The notes: generated from the letters alone by a model not told the origin. Positions 13,322 to 25,843 are shown, numbered from the stretch's first letter. The stretch is DNA of 64,000 nt from Phallusia mammillata (GCA_003260075.1 QLIY01000231.1:77130-141129), one strand, 5' to 3'. Program-made: numbers and translations.

Positions 13322-13785
13322 AACATAAGCCTGACGGCACGCTTACAGCACGTGTAGTGTTTAAGACAGTATGGTCGCATGGCATTTAATGTATATACGA
13401 TGAATTGATCTGGAATATTTTTTCACGCAGTGTTTTTGAAAAGCATTGTTGATTTATATCATCTTACACAATGAAGGTAATATGCGCTGGTATGCCCAAA
13501 ACCGGAACCAAGTCATTGTGTAGTGCATTGCGCACGCTTGGATACGGGGGGGGGGTAACATAAGCCTGACGGCACGCTTACAGCACGTCTAGTGTTTAAG
13601 ACAGTATGATCGCATGGCATTTAAAGTATACACGATGAATTGACGTGGAATATATTTTCACGCAGTGTTTTCGAAAAGCATTGTTGATTTATATCAAACT
13701 TACACAATGAAGGTAATATGCGCTGGTATGCCTAAAACCGGAACCAAGTCATTGTGTAGTGCATTGCGCACGCTTGGATACAACG
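13322..13785 (+). repeat. Direct repeat around G10 run; partial copy of exon 1
   Basis: Copies 13322-13545 and 13557-13785 flank ten G at 13546-13555. The first copy contains the ATG and first 25 or so codons of sulfotransferase paralog B and then stops in the G run. Scattered substitutions separate the copies. Confidence 0.9.
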
Positions 13786-15536
13786 TTTACGACTTTGAAG
13801 AACAAATTTGGTTTCTACTTGACGATTTAAAAAAAGCAATGGATATCGGTTGCACTGCCGAGGAGTACAGGCGAATGTTTTCGGGTGTCGATGCTGTGAC
13901 CGATATTCCAGCCGCTTTTCTTTGGGAAGAACTACATCGTGCGTTTCCAGATGCCAAGGTACATACTTGTTCCGGTTTGTTGAACCAATGTTGTCCACAA
14001 CCGGCATGCTGCAGCAAATGCAAGTAGGGAATAGTTCGTACTGACTCTTACAACTTCACTGCCATATAATTCCTAAAACCCAAATAAATACAATACAATA
14101 GCTTTCTATTATAGCCTACGCAGGACGTTTAATTTTAAAACTGCACTTATAATGCTTAATAATTTTTTCCGGCCACCTACTGGGGGGGGGGGAACTGCCA
14201 TATAATTCCTAAAACCCAAATAAATACAATGCAATAGTTTTCTATTATAGCCTACGCAGGACGTTTAATTTTAAAACTACACTTATAATGCTTAATAAAT
14301 TTATAATGCTTTTTGTCTTTCACTTTCCAGTAACGGCGTCTTTTCTTTGGCGTATATTTACTTTTGGCAGTCCCATAACTTTGTTTTCAACCTAATCACG
14401 CTATTGTGTTTAATTTTTAGTTTCAAAGTGTAAATATGAATTTTATGAATAGGTAATATTGACCACACGTAAAAACGAAGACGAGTGGTGTACAAGTGCA
14501 TTACAACAGTTCAAAGTAGCTCGAGAAAACGTTGTTCTTCGCTTTCTGATGATGCTCTCCTACACAGGCCGGAGAGTACAAGCTTATGGAAATAGTTTAA
14601 GTACGCACTAAAAACGTAATCACAAACATCTGTTGACTGAACGACGTAGAGTCGAGTCTTTTAAACAAATAATAATTTTCGATGTTTATTCTTTTTTTAA
14701 TTAATGCCCATAAAAAATGTACAAGGCGGACAAAGCTTAAATTACTTATTTAGTACCGTGCCTGGATAAATTTATGAAAAATTGGGGACCGTTACCATAT
14801 AAATGTGGGAAGCCACTGTACAATAGAGAAACATCTATCTTAATATTGAACTTAATGTACACATCTCCTTTGCAGCACGATTTGGCTTGACTTTGATGCC
14901 ATCAAGTCCCTTTAGGCGGGCTCCAGTCAACGAGTGTGCTGTCAAAATGCGATACAGGGAACACAATTCTCATGTTATTGCGGTAAATTACGGATTGTTT
15001 TATAATACAAGGCTAAAAGTTATGGATGTTTTTGTTTGTCCAAACTTATACCATATTACTGTTTTGTAACGACTGTAGGCACAAACACACTAATGTTAAG
15101 TAAACCAAAGATAAAAATTCAAAAATTCCTCACAATAGCTTAGTCTTAGATCCACCATTGATTGATAAAACGTTTGTGTCTACAATATACAACTTTGTCG
15201 AATGTGCCTATTAGTACATGTTAATTGTTTATCTACTATTCCAATTGGCCTAAAACTTTATAGCTTAGTTGACGAAGTTCCAATAAATTTTTGCAGGCTA
15301 CACCAAAAGATCAGCTTCTTCAGTTCAACATGAAAGACGGTTGGAAGCCACTTTGTGATTTTCTTGGGAAACCTATTCCTGATGCTCCTTTTCCTCACAG
15401 AAACAAAGGCGGTCAAATTGTAGACGAAATGGTTAACGAGACCGAGTTGTTTAAAAAAATTAAGCGGGAATGCATATTCAGTTTGTGTGTGTTGGCGCTG
15501 TTGATATCATATCTTGGATATGTCCTGTTTTTGTGA
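13707..15536 (+). CDS. Sulfotransferase-like protein (Sulfotransfer_4 type), paralog B
   Basis: Four exons: 13707-13958, 14453-14600, 14876-14982, 15297-15536; phases agree, 248 aa. MKVICAGMPKTGTKS is the classic phosphosulfate-binding loop. GVDAVTDIPAAFLWEEL, AFPDAK and VILTTRKNEDEW follow the family order, then MKDGWKPLCDFLGKPIPDAPFPHRN near the end. The last 20 or so residues are hydrophobic. Family members are expected to move sulfate from PAPS, but the Arg-Asp dipeptide in the third block of paralog A is Arg-Lys here, so activity is not certain. Exon 1 covers what is split over two exons in paralog A, with equal coding length (84 codons). An incomplete upstream copy of exon 1 (13477-13545) ends in a G run. 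Confidence 0.87.
14058..14298. repeat. Direct repeat around G11 run (intron of sulfotransferase B)
   Basis: About 104 bp repeated at 14058-14161 and 14194-14298, separated by G at 14182-14192 plus a short unrelated piece. Confidence 0.85.
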
Positions 15537-16110
15537 ACACTACACTAGTTAAAACGTTGTTAAGGTGAATCTTTGGGGGTTCATCATGCAATAGCAGAAC
15601 GAACTCGGAAGTTCATTTCTTATTTCTAAAAACAAAACAAAAACGTTATTTGGTTTAATGTATTTTTGCATTTTGTACATTGCAAATAGCTAAACGCGTA
15701 CCTCATTTACTCAAAGTCATAAGTGCCTAATATCGACGTACTAATTCACAATTAAACATCGCCCTGACTTAATGTCAGCTATGTTTGAATTATTCAAATC
15801 TTCACATATAATTTCGCTTCATTATTTTCATTGACTATTTAAGTAAATATGCATGGTGTACGTGTAGTCCAAAATGTGCAAAAAAAAATTAATCGGATCG
15901 TCCGCTATTAAACATGATCTGCATTTAACAAACGTATGCAAAGTCATGGAAAGCAAATTGGTAAAATAATAATAATAATAAAAAAACAATTTAAATGCAC
16001 CTGGTCCGTGACGAGATTCAATAAAAGGACAAATGCGGTCATGTGAAACGAATTCATTTTCACCAACACGACAACAACACGCCAACCGGGTAGAACTAAA
16101 GGTAAGGGTA

Positions 16111-17082
16111 GGGGAAAGTCGTGTAATTTGGACCCTGCGTGTAATTTGGAACTTGCTTATATTTCGGAATATACGCAAAGTGGCAGAATATCTTTTATAC
16201 AGCTTGAAAGAAGACTTGATATAAGGCTTACGGCCACCAAGCTCCAAACTTGATGCTATACTTTCCGTTTGTTATAGAGAGAAAATCAGAATTTGCAAAT
16301 TTGATAATTTTTTTAGGTTTCAAACTTTTTGCGTTTCTAAATTACTGTTTAGTGTAAATCTCAGTGGGTATGATTTTTGTGAGGTACAATTATTAATGCA
16401 TTTAGCATACAAANTAAAGCATTTAGCATACAAAAAACAATCCGCTAACACTTTCTAAAAGTAAAATAAATTGGGTAAAAAAATTGCGTGTGAAAGTGTG
16501 TAATTTGGACCGGGCAGCTTATAATAAAGCTCAGTGCAGGATTTACATTCATTATATTTTTGGTTTACCAATTATTGCTTTAATTTGCCATGGTGCTGTT
16601 TTGCAGTATTCTGCGAGTTTTCTTTCATTTCAGCTATCTTAGTAATTCCATTTATGGCCTTTTTATCTTTGAGATGTTTTTCATTTTAATTTTTTATCCC
16701 ATTTTTGATTTCATTCATTAAAATTTAAATATTTTGTGAAACATTGTGGTAATGTAATAAAAGCTTGATTAGGTTGGTATCTGAGGCTGTTAACGTTCGT
16801 TTTGAGGAACTTATGGAAGATAAATCGCATGGATTTTAAGTGGTCCATTTTACACACGACTTTGGTCCAAATTACACACTATGCGTGTAAAATGGACCAC
16901 TTCGCGAAAAAAATTTAAATGCATTTTACTCTTTTTACGTTAATATCCAAACATTGCCTTTTTGCAAATGAATACTTAGCGTCATAACTTAACGAATCGC
17001 ATAAACCGCCCTTTATTTGAAGGACTACTTTTTATTTTATGAAGGTTCAAACTTAGGGGGTCCAAATTACACGACTTTCCCC
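16111..17082. mobile_element. Non-autonomous DNA transposon with perfect 25-bp TIRs
   Basis: The first 25 bases (beginning GGGGAAAGTCGTGTAATTTG) are an exact reverse complement of the last 25, and TA lies on both outer flanks, as expected for mariner/pogo-type target duplication. The core GTGTAATTTGGACC recurs inside in both orientations (about 16498 and 16860). No transposase frame. One N (16414) with a repeated flank lies inside. Confidence 0.85.
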
Positions 17083-17092
17083 TACAATAACA

Positions 17093-17467
17093 CCATATTT
17101 CACGTCAGCCTATCATTTAGTCAAATTTTGATACGTGGAGTAAAAAGTTGAGGTATTAATTTGGCAGCTAAAGAGGGTGTGGCGATAAACAACATGGTTT
17201 TTACTGGAAATCTACTAACATCATATTTCACGGCAGACTTACATTTACCTAATTTTCGATAGGTGACGCGAAAAATCATTTTAGCCATTTAAAACGATAT
17301 ATCTCTGAAAATGCTCACAGTTAGGGCTATTACTTCAATGAAACCAACTCAAAAATGTGGTTCCTTATGAATTTTTCCAATCGCTCTTTAACCGCTAAAT
17401 AATTATTTCAGCTACTGCGCCACCTATCGAAATTAGCTAAATGTGCGGCTGACGTGAGTTATGGTGT
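17093..17467. mobile_element. MITE-like element with imperfect inverted ends
   Basis: ACACCATATTTCACGTCAGCC at the left is an imperfect inverse of GGCTGACGTGAGTTATGGTG at the right. The same motif recurs once inside (about 17220). No coding capacity. Element boundaries are uncertain. Confidence 0.5.
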
Positions 17468-17545
17468 AAGTATCTCTACTAATGCCGTGAGGTATGGTGT
17501 TAGTAGCACTACTAATGCTGTGAGGTATGGTGTTAGTAGCTCTGC
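17455..17545. repeat. Short tandem array, about 32-bp unit, three copies
   Basis: The unit containing ACTAATGC-GTGAGGTATGGTGTTAGTAG occurs about three times with small changes, directly after the right end of the MITE-like element. Confidence 0.7.
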
Positions 17546-17846
17546 GGTTCAACTGACCAAAACAGGACGCCAAGTAACATGCCCTGAAGACAACTCATTC
17601 CAACAACAACACAGTTACGGCGTTTTACGAAATTCATGTAAGTAGACGTTAATAGTCTTTCAGTCACATTAACTTCCGTGGATGTCGCACACGTTGGCTC
17701 GTTTATTTGACTCGGCACGGTTTGGTAAGATTCGCTGGACTAGAACGCTATAGGTTACTGCATCGTCGTCTGAAGTCGATAGTCCTTTTTCGATCGCGCA
17801 CAGCTTGGCCTAGTTTCAAGAGTTTTGTAGACTAGTTGTAACTTTC

Positions 17847-18027
17847 AAGTTCAAAGAACTCTTCTGGCAAATGTGATTTTATTCCGACGTTTCGACGTCC
17901 TATACAGGTCGTCTTCATCAGGGTAAATAACACTGAATGCCTGTTATTTACCCTGATGAAGACGACCTGTATAGGACGTCGAAACGTCGGAATAAAATCA
18001 CATTTGCCAGAAGAGCTCTTTAAACTT
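17847..18027. repeat. Long palindrome, 86-bp arms and 9-bp loop
   Basis: Arms 17847-17932 and 17942-18027 are reverse complements with two mismatches that I can find. Each arm carries, in one orientation, CTGATGA, a hairpin (GACG..CCT / AGG..CGTC) and GAAACGTC. That resembles part of a hammerhead-type core seen in Penelope-like retroelements. The inverted-pair arrangement itself fits a foldback or head-to-head insertion. Confidence 0.85.
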
Positions 18028-18459
18028 GTGCGCGGTTAATTGATTTTCCGTTTGAAAAAACGTTTAAACATTAAATTTTCTCGCCACATTTAGGTAAGCT
18101 GCAAACACTGTTTTGATCTCTAAGGTATCTGCAACGTCAGGAATTTGTGCGCCTGGCTCCGCGCTGGCGTCACACTAGAAATCAATATCGGGTGAATTTA
18201 TTGAGCACAAGTAGTCGTACGGTCTAACACGTTCAGTCACGTTCAATGCCGGTTTACTAAATTCAAATTGCCAAAAGCACAGTAGAGAGAAAGAAAATGC
18301 AAGGGTATTGTTGCGTCAAAAGTAATGCTGGAATCGCTGTGCAAATTACACGCTACAGTCTTATTAGTGCAGCTGACCAAGAAACTGCAGTCAGCCAAAC
18401 AAAGTCTTAGTCAAAGGCCTGTTGTTACCAAACGTAATTCTGGGATTGGGGTTTCGTAA

Positions 18460-20619
18460 AACTCTTTCCACCCCGACCGTCTATATATAGACGATTATGC
18501 GACTACCGTAGAATCCGATCGTCTATATATAGACGGTAAATGAAATCCTAATTACGTCGTGATAATTAGCGTCGGTTGCGTGGAAGTACTTTCAGTGTGA
18601 TGTACTTGGATGGAAGAACTATTTCCTGTTTGAAAAAAAAATCTACAGTGAAGTTTTAATATATTTTTGTCATAAAACAAAAACCTAAATTTAAGAAAAT
18701 TTTTGCCCTGTTTTTATATATTTCGGTTGGAATACGATCAATAACGCACCGTTATATTTAAAATAAAGTCGTTACGGCATGTGTAGCTATCGTTGGAGTC
18801 GTCCGCTTAGTAAACTCGAACGTTTCCAATTCCAGAAACCACAATTATGACGTCATAGATAATGCGTCGAATATACATAGAAATCACGATGCACATGGGT
18901 ACAGTAAAAAAGCCATCATTGCAAAGTTATTGGGCAACAAGGCCATCTCTTGTTGAAGTGTTTTGTCCACAACACATGGGTCGGAATAGGTTTTCAACCA
19001 TCCTGCATGTTTTGCATGCTAATAATAATTTATCATACATTCAAGCTGGAGAAGATGGCCATGACCCATTGCACACAATCCGTTCAGTTGTTGACATACT
19101 GCAAGGCACATTTAATTAGCAGTCAAACAGACTCATCAATTTGCTTGGATGAGGCAACTTGTCCATTCAAAGGAAGATTTAGATTCCGCACACATAATCC
19201 AAATAAACCACAGAAATGGGGAATCAAAATATATGAGCTTTGTGACAGGATCTGGATACTGTTTTTCTTTTCGAATGGCTTGTGACTCCCAACAAAGTGA
19301 GAGTAAAGGGTCAAAAATCCATAATCTAGTTATGGACTTGCTAAAAAATTATCTTGACAAAGGTCACATTGTGTATATGGACAGGTTCTACACTTCACCA
19401 AAAACAAATCCTTAGTACATGAAACAGAAAGGAGAAAAGGTGATGACCCTGCTGCAGTATGTCATGGAAGTCTCAAGCTATGTGAGGAAAATAGTACATC
19501 AAGGTATGGCACCCCAGTTGTGACACCACCATTAGAAAATAGGCTGACAGGGTGCCATTTTATACAGAAGATTTCACCAACAGGGAAATCCAGTATTGTA
19601 CAGAGAGCATGCAGGGTATGCTCTGAGCAGAACAGACGAGTCAGCAGTCAGAGCATTCCAAAATGCAGTTCATGCTGGTGTCCAACATGCAAAGTAACAT
19701 TCTGTGTGGACAATTGCTTCGAAAAGTTCCACACCATAGTTAATTATTGTGATCAAGTGTAGTCCTGTATGCCTTGTATGTCCTTCATTTATTCGTTTTT
19801 TGAAAATTTCCAAAAAAATGCATATGTTCAATGATCCTTTGTGGAAAAACTACACATGCTATCTTCAAAGTTTAAATTTTCCTTGAAAACACATTTCTAG
19901 CACTTCATTTGGTGAAAATTTCACTTGCTTTGAATAAAAAACAAGCTTGTGAGTATTTCAAATGTTGAGCTGGCAAGTAAACACACAAGTGCATGGTATA
20001 GTCGCAAATTTTGTCAAAAAGTCAAAGTGTAAAACTGGTTTAGATTCATTATTGTGGTTAGATGTAAGCAGTAAGCATCCTACAAGACTAAAAGAGCTTC
20101 TGTATGAAAAATTTCTGACAAGAAAGTTTACAACAACAAAAAAATCACAAAAAATATTTTTTTGAAATTTTTACCATAAATGATATAAAGTACTATTTTG
20201 TTAGGCTGCTGCAAAAAAACTACTGTCAATAGACAAAAAATGAAAAAAAAAAAATTTTTTTCCCTAGTCCTATATTACATAGGAATGTTACATACCAAAA
20301 ATCAAAAACATACATGTAACAGTTAGGCCGTGAGTATTTCATTTACAACCATACCTCAAAACAGAGAATTTAACATGGTTTGCCAAAAGTTACAAAAGGT
20401 ACTGTCAGCATACGGCAAACAAACACATTTCCACTGCACCCAGGCTGCTGAAACTTGTCTAGATACAAGACAGGGTATTACCCTTTCAGTTGCGATGCTG
20501 GTAACCGCTCAAACTTTGATATTGACGAAATGGGGAGTGGGCAAAATTCGTGATTTTGAGGAAAAAAATTCCGGATTCTAGGGCCAGTTTTGCAAAAATG
20601 GCCCGGGGTGGAAAGAGTT
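18460..20619 (+). mobile_element. piggyBac-like element, decayed
   Basis: The 16-bp ends AACTCTTTCCACCCCG (18460) and CGGGGTGGAAAGAGTT (20604-20619) are perfect inverted repeats. TTAA, the piggyBac target, spans the right boundary; the left TTAA is not intact. Just inside the left end, GTCTATATATAGAC occurs twice, forming subterminal palindromes. The interior carries a broken piggyBac transposase. In duplication unit 2 the corresponding site (about 27640) lacks the element, so insertion followed the duplication or was lost there. Confidence 0.85.
18862..19762 (+). pseudogene. piggyBac transposase remnant (PGBD-like)
   Basis: Transposase-like pieces lie in different frames: 18862-19119 (MGTVKKPSLQSYW, MGRNRFSTILHVLHANNN), about 19130-19250 (LDEATCPFKGRFRFR, KPQKWGIKIYELCD), then 19240-19413 (DLLKNYLDKGHIVYMDRFYT) ending in a stop, and 19520-19762 with the C-terminal Cys-rich domain (CRVCSEQ, CSSCWCPTCKVTFC). 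These match the piggyBac order, but frameshifts and stops interrupt it. It is not expected to give active transposase. Confidence 0.85.
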
Positions 20620-21082
20620 AAATCACTTGCTGAAATTAATATCACCTATCATCACCACCTGTTGAAATTGACTTGTTTGGGCGTTTTTACACAAATAGCC
20701 AAACGATTCTACTTTTCTTACATCCAGCGCACAATTTGAAAGGAAATGTTTCACGTTTCAAGTAAGCTCAATGCCACTCTTTAAATTAAGTTGTAGTGAT
20801 TAATGAATGTTTGCCGAACAATGACGTAAAGGATGCGCTTGCATGATTAATGTCTTTTTTTTCCGAATTTTGATGACATATGATTTTGATGATATATGAT
20901 GTTGTTCGTTGCGTTGGTGAAAAGCAACAAGTCGAGCGATGTGTCGTTATTTTTGACTGCAAACGATATCAATTGTTAAAACGTTTGTGAACTGCATGCA
21001 GCTAACAGTCTGAATTAAATATTTTACAGAAGCGTTTGTTCTAGAAAAAAACAATTCAAAAAGATTAGTAGTGCAGGTCGAA

Positions 21083-24000
21083 ATGGTCTTGCAAAGCTCA
21101 TTACCGAGTATTGTTATTCCACAATCGAACTTTGCAAAAAACGTGTTTGAGAAATTGGCAAGTTTTGGAGATAAGACAGCTTTGGTAGGTAAAAATGAAA
21201 GCATAGCCACCGCGTCAGATTTGTTTTTAAACAAAGTGTAAACAAAGCTACAAATATTACGTGTGCAAGCTTCTTTGTTTTATAATATTTTTGTCAAATT
21301 TTGCATTTTAGGTGGAAGGCTCATCGGGACGTTCATACTCATTTTCAGATTTCTGTGCCTTAAGCAAGAAATGTGCGGCTGCTCTTTACAAACTTGGAGT
21401 CAGAAGGGGAGATGTGGTTGCAGTTTGTTGCAGCAATAAGGTTGAGTTTCTTTCTGTAGTTTTGGGCGCTCAGTCATGCGGCTCAATTGCGACCACTTGC
21501 AACCCTTCGTTAACAAAAGGTAAAAATGGTTCAAACAATCTGATTTAACCAACTAAGCAATACAAGTGGACAGTTTTTTTTTAAGGTTTGGTTTGGGTGA
21601 CCGCTAAGTAGTTTTAAGAGACCGCAAGTGTTTCATTTAAATACCAAAAACTGTAGTTGTAGTTGCAAGTCCAAATTTTGGGAAACCGCTGGAGAAATTT
21701 GAACACCTCAAAAAAAAAACTGCAAGTGAACACAAACGCCTAAAACGGTCGGTAGTACATAAATTTGTTTTGGCAATATAATCAGAGCAACAGGCAATAA
21801 AATATAAAATCGTTTTGCACAGATGAAATCACAAAACAATTAGCTCACTCCGAACCAAAAGTTGTTTTTATGGAAGCTATAAATTACGCAAAGATCAAAG
21901 ACGTTGCCAGAGAAGTCACGTCAATAAAGGTAACGCAAATCTCTTTACGAAGCCACATCGCTTTATTTTTTTTACTTTTTGATGTTTTACAGATGATGTT
22001 CACCATAGACGAATGTGATGAATGTACAACATTTTACCAACTGATTAACGAAATTTCAGTTGATGGTCAAAGCAAGCTTGTTTGTTAATAAGATGCATTC
22101 CAATTTTTTATCATTATTCTTGACGCAGATTTCCCATCTAATGTAGAGTCAGACCGTGATGACGTAATGTTGCTTCTGTATTCAAGCGGAACCAGCGGAC
22201 TGCCTAAAGGAATTATGCATACCAATTCAACTTTAAATGCAATATTTCATATAAGCCGGTACGAATTTGTTGCTTGGTAGATGCTAAAGGTTTTTGACTT
22301 TACATTCAGCCAGTGAGGTTCAATGTCTTAACATCTAGGGAAGATTTTGGTCTACATTGTTTGTATGGGGGGGGGGGGGAATTTGTTCCTTGGTAGATGC
22401 TAAAGACTTTTGACTTTACATTCAGCCAGTGACACTCAATGTCTTAACATCTAGGGAAGATTTTGGTCTACATTGTTTGTATGTACAAACTTTATATGCA
22501 AGTATTGACTAGCCATTTTTTCACTTTACCATCATATTTAGTAAAGAAACTGGTTAAGACATTAGAAATTGCATTTCTATGTTTTAGAATTGCTCTACGG
22601 TTTTCGGCTTTGGACGTAACTTATCTTGCACAACCATTATTCAACATATACGGTCTGTACATGAGTTTGTTGGTTTTGCAACAAGGAGCCAAAGTTGTTT
22701 TAGAGAAACAATTTGACATCAAAGATTGCTTTCAGGCCATTGAGAAGCATCAGGTATTTACCAATGGTTCATTTTTAATGCAGGAAAAAAAGACGTTAAA
22801 ATGACGAACTAGTTGATTTAACTAAGTCAATAAACTACATAAAAATGTCGTAATCATACGATTTAAAGGTGTCACATTCATTTAAACCTGTTTAAATAAT
22901 CTTAGGAAATTAATTGCAGCTTTCAACAACACTATGTTAAAAATAGACTTGGTGGAATACGTGTTGTGGTCAGAGCTGTAAGTCTTTTTAGGGTCCTTGT
23001 ATGAACTATAAGTTTCGAAATTATACGACTTGTTCAATTTTGAGAACATTTTCGAGAACACACATAAAGATCGGGGCCTGCTTACAACCCGACGAGACTG
23101 TCGCTGATTTCTGTATTTAGTAAACATTCGTAACGTATCAGAAAATCTAATGAAAAAAATATAAAAGCACAACAATAAAACTGTTATTGCACGGCACATT
23201 GTTGTATTTATGCCGTGTGTTATACGTTTTATTAATATTGTCGGCTTATGCAACAGTTTTATAGCTGCATACAAAAAACACCAATAATCAAGGGCTACGC
23301 AAATCCTACATCATTTGCAGGTGACATATTTGTTTACCGTTCCTTCAATCATTGTGGAGATAGAAAAGAGTACGCCATCTTCTAGTTATGACTTAACATC
23401 ATTAAGAAGTATTTTCACCGGTGCTGCTCCATTACCTGTTGGTGTTGCTGCATCTTTGTTAAAGAAGCTTAACCTTGCATTGATACAAGGTATTTAAAAG
23501 CCAAATACTATTTTACACATGAAACGCCATCTAACTAAAATTCGTTGTGCATTTTGATGTGTTTTACAACAAAAATAAGACAACATTACTGCTCTTATAT
23601 CACATCATATGACGTTGATCATGCCCAGTCAAATTTGTGACACAAATTCATGAGTACTTGAAGAACCAGAACAAGCAGTTTTAGCCTATCTCTTCTTAGT
23701 TATGCACCCCAAAAAGGTTCAGGCTTTTACTGCCCAAAATGCGACAATACAACAAAATCACAGTTAAAACAATTTTATGTCAAACAGGGTCAGTTTTTTT
23801 TACATTAAAACACGTTTATCTGTGCATCCATCTGATTGTCAGGGGGGGGGGGCAACCAGAACAAGCAGTTTTAGCCTATCTCTTCTTAGTTATGCATCCC
23901 AAAAAGGTTCAGGCTTTTACTGCCCAAAATGCGACAATACAACATAAATCACAGTTAAAACAATTTTATGTCAAACAGGGTCAGTTTTTTTACATTAAAA

Positions 24001-25843
24001 CACGTTTATCTGTGCATCCATCTGATTGTCAGTTCAACACAAAAGGGCATGACGTTTTGCTTCAGCATTTCTCGTTTATTTAGCATGGGGCATGACAGAA
24101 GGGGTGCCATTGGCTACGACAATTGATCAATCATACCCTATGAAGTCTGTTGGGACCATATGCCCGAATACACTTCTGAAGGTATGTTGAATAGAGTTTC
24201 AATTACTGTAAAATCTCCAGTGTAAAGACAACAATCCTAGATTTGAATTAGAGTATCTTCGTTTTAGCAACTGGCACAACACAATAGTCTTAAAGAAGCT
24301 ACATTTACATAATTATTCACTTACAATTACATCGTTGTTGAAATATTCGGACTAAAACAGTTTAGGCCGCAGAACGATTTACGTCAACAAAACAACGATA
24401 GTTCAAATTTTTTAACAATGTTTGGTCTTTAATTTGGGTAAAAATTGACACCTAAAATGTCAACTTATTGATTTTATTGTAGTGAATTTGTGACAAATAG
24501 TCTGTTTTCAGGTATTGGACATCGAGACCAAAAAAGAGTTATCCACTGGACAGAATGGCGAATTGTGTGTAAAAGGACCACAAGTACAGTGAAAATGGCT
24601 TTAAAATGTTCTAATCAATTGGACACAAAAAACTTGTTTCAGATCATGAAAGGATATTTCAAAAATCCTGCAGCAACAGCAATTTGCATGGATTCAGATG
24701 GTTGGCTGCATACCGGCGATATTGGACATTATGATAGTGACGGTTTCGTTTATATTGTTGATCGTGCAAAAGAGCTCATCAAATACAAAGGATATCAGGT
24801 GCAAAAAACAAGAATGATCACACTTTGCAATAAAATATGACAACAATTTTAAGCCTATTCAGATCATTTTGTGTGTTACGTAGCCTACACACCGACTGAT
24901 AAAACAACTTTAAGAAACATCAAATTTACTTATTAATTTGCAAACTTAGTTAATTAGAACTATGACTAGCGCCTTTTTTAACAGATTGCACCTGTAGAAT
25001 TGGAAGACATTTTGCTGTGTCACCCGAAAGTTGCTGAGGCGGGAGTAATTGGAATTCTGGATAGCGAATCTGGGGAAGTACCCAAAGCTTTTGTAGTTAG
25101 AAAGGATGCTTCGCTTACAGAATCCGAACTACAAGAATATATGAAAGGTATTACCTTAGTAACAAATACGTAATGGATTTTAATTGACAGAAAGGAGCTT
25201 ATATTGTTCAAAAAATAGCGAACGAAGCATAAATGTTAAATGTAACTTTCTTTAAGCGAGTTGACCAGTATAACGTTATTTAAACAAGACGGACAGATTG
25301 GGCCAGTCTTGATAGTATTAAGTTAGGTTTAAATCGTTTATACTTTATAGTGTTTAAGTTGTTTGGATTGATTTGATGATTTTTTCAAACCCAATTTGAG
25401 CTTTTTAAAAAAATGCATTTAATCTCAGGCAAGGTTTCGGGCTGGCACTTTTGGGTTCGGGCTAAGTTCGAGCCCCATCTTTGGGCATACTTACGTTTTC
25501 TAACGCGCAAACCGGTTTTGAGAGTATAACGACCAAAGTTTTCTCATACAAGTAGATTAAACTACTAAGGAAACTACAGAACCTTGTGTATAGTACGTTG
25601 AATAACATATGTCAACAACTGTACATTTCCTTNTGTTTTCTCATACAAGTAGATTAAAATACTAAGGAAACTACAGAACCTTGTGTATAGTACGTTGAAT
25701 AACATATGTCAACAACTGTACATTTCCTTGTGACAGGAAAAGTCGTCGAATACAAGCAACTTAAAGGGGGAATAGTATTTGTGTCTTCTATGCCTAAAAA
25801 TCCAAGCGGAAAAATTCTCCGACGAGCTCTACGAGAGATGTAA
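21083..25843 (+). CDS. Adenylate-forming acyl/aryl-CoA ligase, 4CL/luciferase-like, copy 1
   Basis: Twelve exons: 21083-21184, 21312-21519, 21823-21929, 21993-22065, 22129-22258, 22588-22753, 23321-23489, 24084-24181, 24512-24583, 24643-24798, 24985-25147, 25737-25843; 516 aa, all phases consistent. Motifs in order: [10 protein letters not shown] (182-191, nucleotide-binding loop), GMTE (321-324), GWLHTGD (395-401, ribose-binding Asp), [12 protein letters not shown] (414-425), PSGKILRR (504-511) with the catalytic Lys 507. The family activates a carboxylic acid with ATP and usually transfers it to CoA; the acid is unknown. It ends LREM, so there is no obvious SKL-type peroxisomal signal. Exon 4 uses a weak donor (GTCAAA), supported by the aligned donor in copy 3. 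Intron 9 is only 59 bp. Introns 5, 7 and 11 contain poly-G or N-linked duplications. Confidence 0.9.
22262..22483. repeat. Direct repeat around G13 run (intron 5 of copy 1)
   Basis: About 105 bp repeated on either side of G at 22367-22379, with a few substitutions. Confidence 0.85.
23664..24031. repeat. Direct repeat around G11 run (intron 7 of copy 1)
   Basis: About 178 bp repeated (23664-23841 and 23854-24031) around G at 23842-23852; the copies differ by a few single bases or indels. Confidence 0.9.
25537..25731. repeat. Direct repeat around a single N (intron 11 of copy 1)
   Basis: About 96 bp before the N at 25633 is repeated after it with one visible difference. The N probably marks a contig join where overlapping ends were not merged. 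Confidence 0.9.

Larger units (their letters stand above)
11680..13706. other. Spacer with two poly-G-separated duplications
   Basis: No exon supported. Contains direct repeats of about 115 bp (about 11934-12047 / 12060-12180) and 48 bp (12638-12685 / about 12704-12753), each split by 10-11 G, then the promoter-side copy of the next gene. Confidence 0.65.
15537..18459. other. Transposon-rich spacer
   Basis: No gene. Contains a TA-flanked element with 25-bp TIRs (16111-17082), a MITE-like segment (about 17093-17467), a short tandem array (about 17455-17545), a long palindrome (17847-18027), and one N at 16414. Confidence 0.7.

Noticed and set aside
17847-18027. Palindrome as a CRISPR-like or rho-independent terminator structure
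   Set aside because: The genome is eukaryotic and only one inverted pair is present; a foldback or retroelement origin fits better.
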